From Candidatus Woesearchaeota archaeon (lineage in GTDB: Archaea > Nanobdellota > Nanobdellia > SCGC-AAA011-G17 > JACPNG01): a stretch of DNA of 5,649 nucleotides. The stretch spans positions 1-5,649 of the forward strand of contig JACPNI010000117.1 in the NCBI GenBank assembly GCA_016185555.1, in the 5' to 3' direction. Numbering within the stretch: position 1 is the stretch's first letter; each line of letters opens with the position of its first letter. Below the pieces are notes generated by a model. It searched no databases. It had not been told where the DNA came from and saw only the letters and a program-made list of their open reading frames with translations. The position numbers and the translations under genes were made by a program. Below, piece after piece: positions 5,414 to 5,649 of the stretch.

Positions 5414-5649
5414 TATTTTTAAAACCAACGCAAGTTATCCCTTTCTTTCTTGCATCATCGTTGAAATGCAAGTCTTCAATCAATTTTTCAACTTCAACAC
5501 ATGTGCTTAATGTGATGTTTTTTGTTTTTGCTGCTTTTTTAAATTTTTTTAGTTCCTCTTTTATGATTTCTTTGTCCGCATAATAACGTTTAACTTTTTT
5601 ACCTCCTGGCAGAGTCCATTCTATGCTTTCTGAAGTTTCATTACCGTAG
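5406..5649 (-). CDS. C-terminal 80 residues of an unrecognised protein, cut by the window edge
   Basis: An open minus-strand frame enters from the right edge (first full codon at 5648) and stops with TGA at 5408-5406, five bases before the next gene's ATG. The visible part is basic and helical, with WTLPGGKKVKRYYADKEI (11-28) followed by a lysine-rich helix (EELKKFKKAAK, 31-41), ITLSTCVEVEKLIEDL (45-60) and GITCVGFKNKR (70-80). Cys50 and Cys73 are the only cysteines; some radical-SAM proteins end with a cysteine pair in a similar setting, but I cannot support that call. Its composition matches the neighbours, and its tight spacing makes it the first visible member of the 3310-5649 operon, whose promoter must lie outside the window. 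Confidence 0.7.
   Translation of the reverse strand, partial: YGNETSESIEWTLPGGKKVKRYYADKEIIKEELKKFKKAAKTKNITLSTCVEVEKLIEDLHFNDDARKKGITCVGFKNKR

Noticed and set aside
5298..5510. Plus-strand 70-codon frame
   Set aside because: It is antisense to the tautomerase-like gene and the truncated upstream gene, and is rich in Phe/Leu as expected from reverse reading of Lys/Glu codons.

Overview
The window looks like an AT-rich archaeal chromosome segment. This rests on archaeal-style core promoters (a BRE-like GAAAGG followed by TTTAAATA upstream of the toxin-antitoxin pair, and an ATTTATAAAT box 29 bases from a start codon that has no ribosome binding site), on GGTGA-type ribosome binding sites elsewhere, on A/T-ending, AGA- and ATA-rich codons, and on a RelE-type module of the compact kind common in archaea. 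A small-genome or uncultured archaeon is plausible, but nothing here fixes the lineage.

Layout from left to right. A plus-strand class I SAM methyltransferase occupies 192-827. Everything after it reads on the minus strand. Bases 828-1121 form a convergent intergenic stretch holding three adjacent small hairpins. A second, unrelated SAM methyltransferase lies at 1122-1886 with its own promoter. An unrecognised 150-residue protein lies at 1924-2376; its predicted 5' leader folds into a hairpin that would bury the ribosome binding site. A RelE-like toxin and its antitoxin (2713-3148) sit between two roughly 100-base direct repeats (2538-2640 and 3198-3301).

The right half is a tight minus-strand operon read from beyond the right edge: a truncated gene (5406-5649), a small protein that looks like a Pro-1 tautomerase-superfamily member (5077-5400), a protein with DIT1/PvcA (isonitrile synthase)-like sequence patterns (4097-5098), and an unrecognised 264-residue protein (3310-4104). 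The four genes overlap or nearly touch, so they are probably co-translated and may work in one pathway. If the PvcA-like reading is right, this is a candidate archaeal small-molecule locus. That function is inferred from sequence patterns alone.

The least explained items are the repeat pair around the toxin-antitoxin genes, the hairpin cluster at 932-986, and the operon at 3310-5649. No tRNA, rRNA, CRISPR array or recognisable transposase gene was seen.
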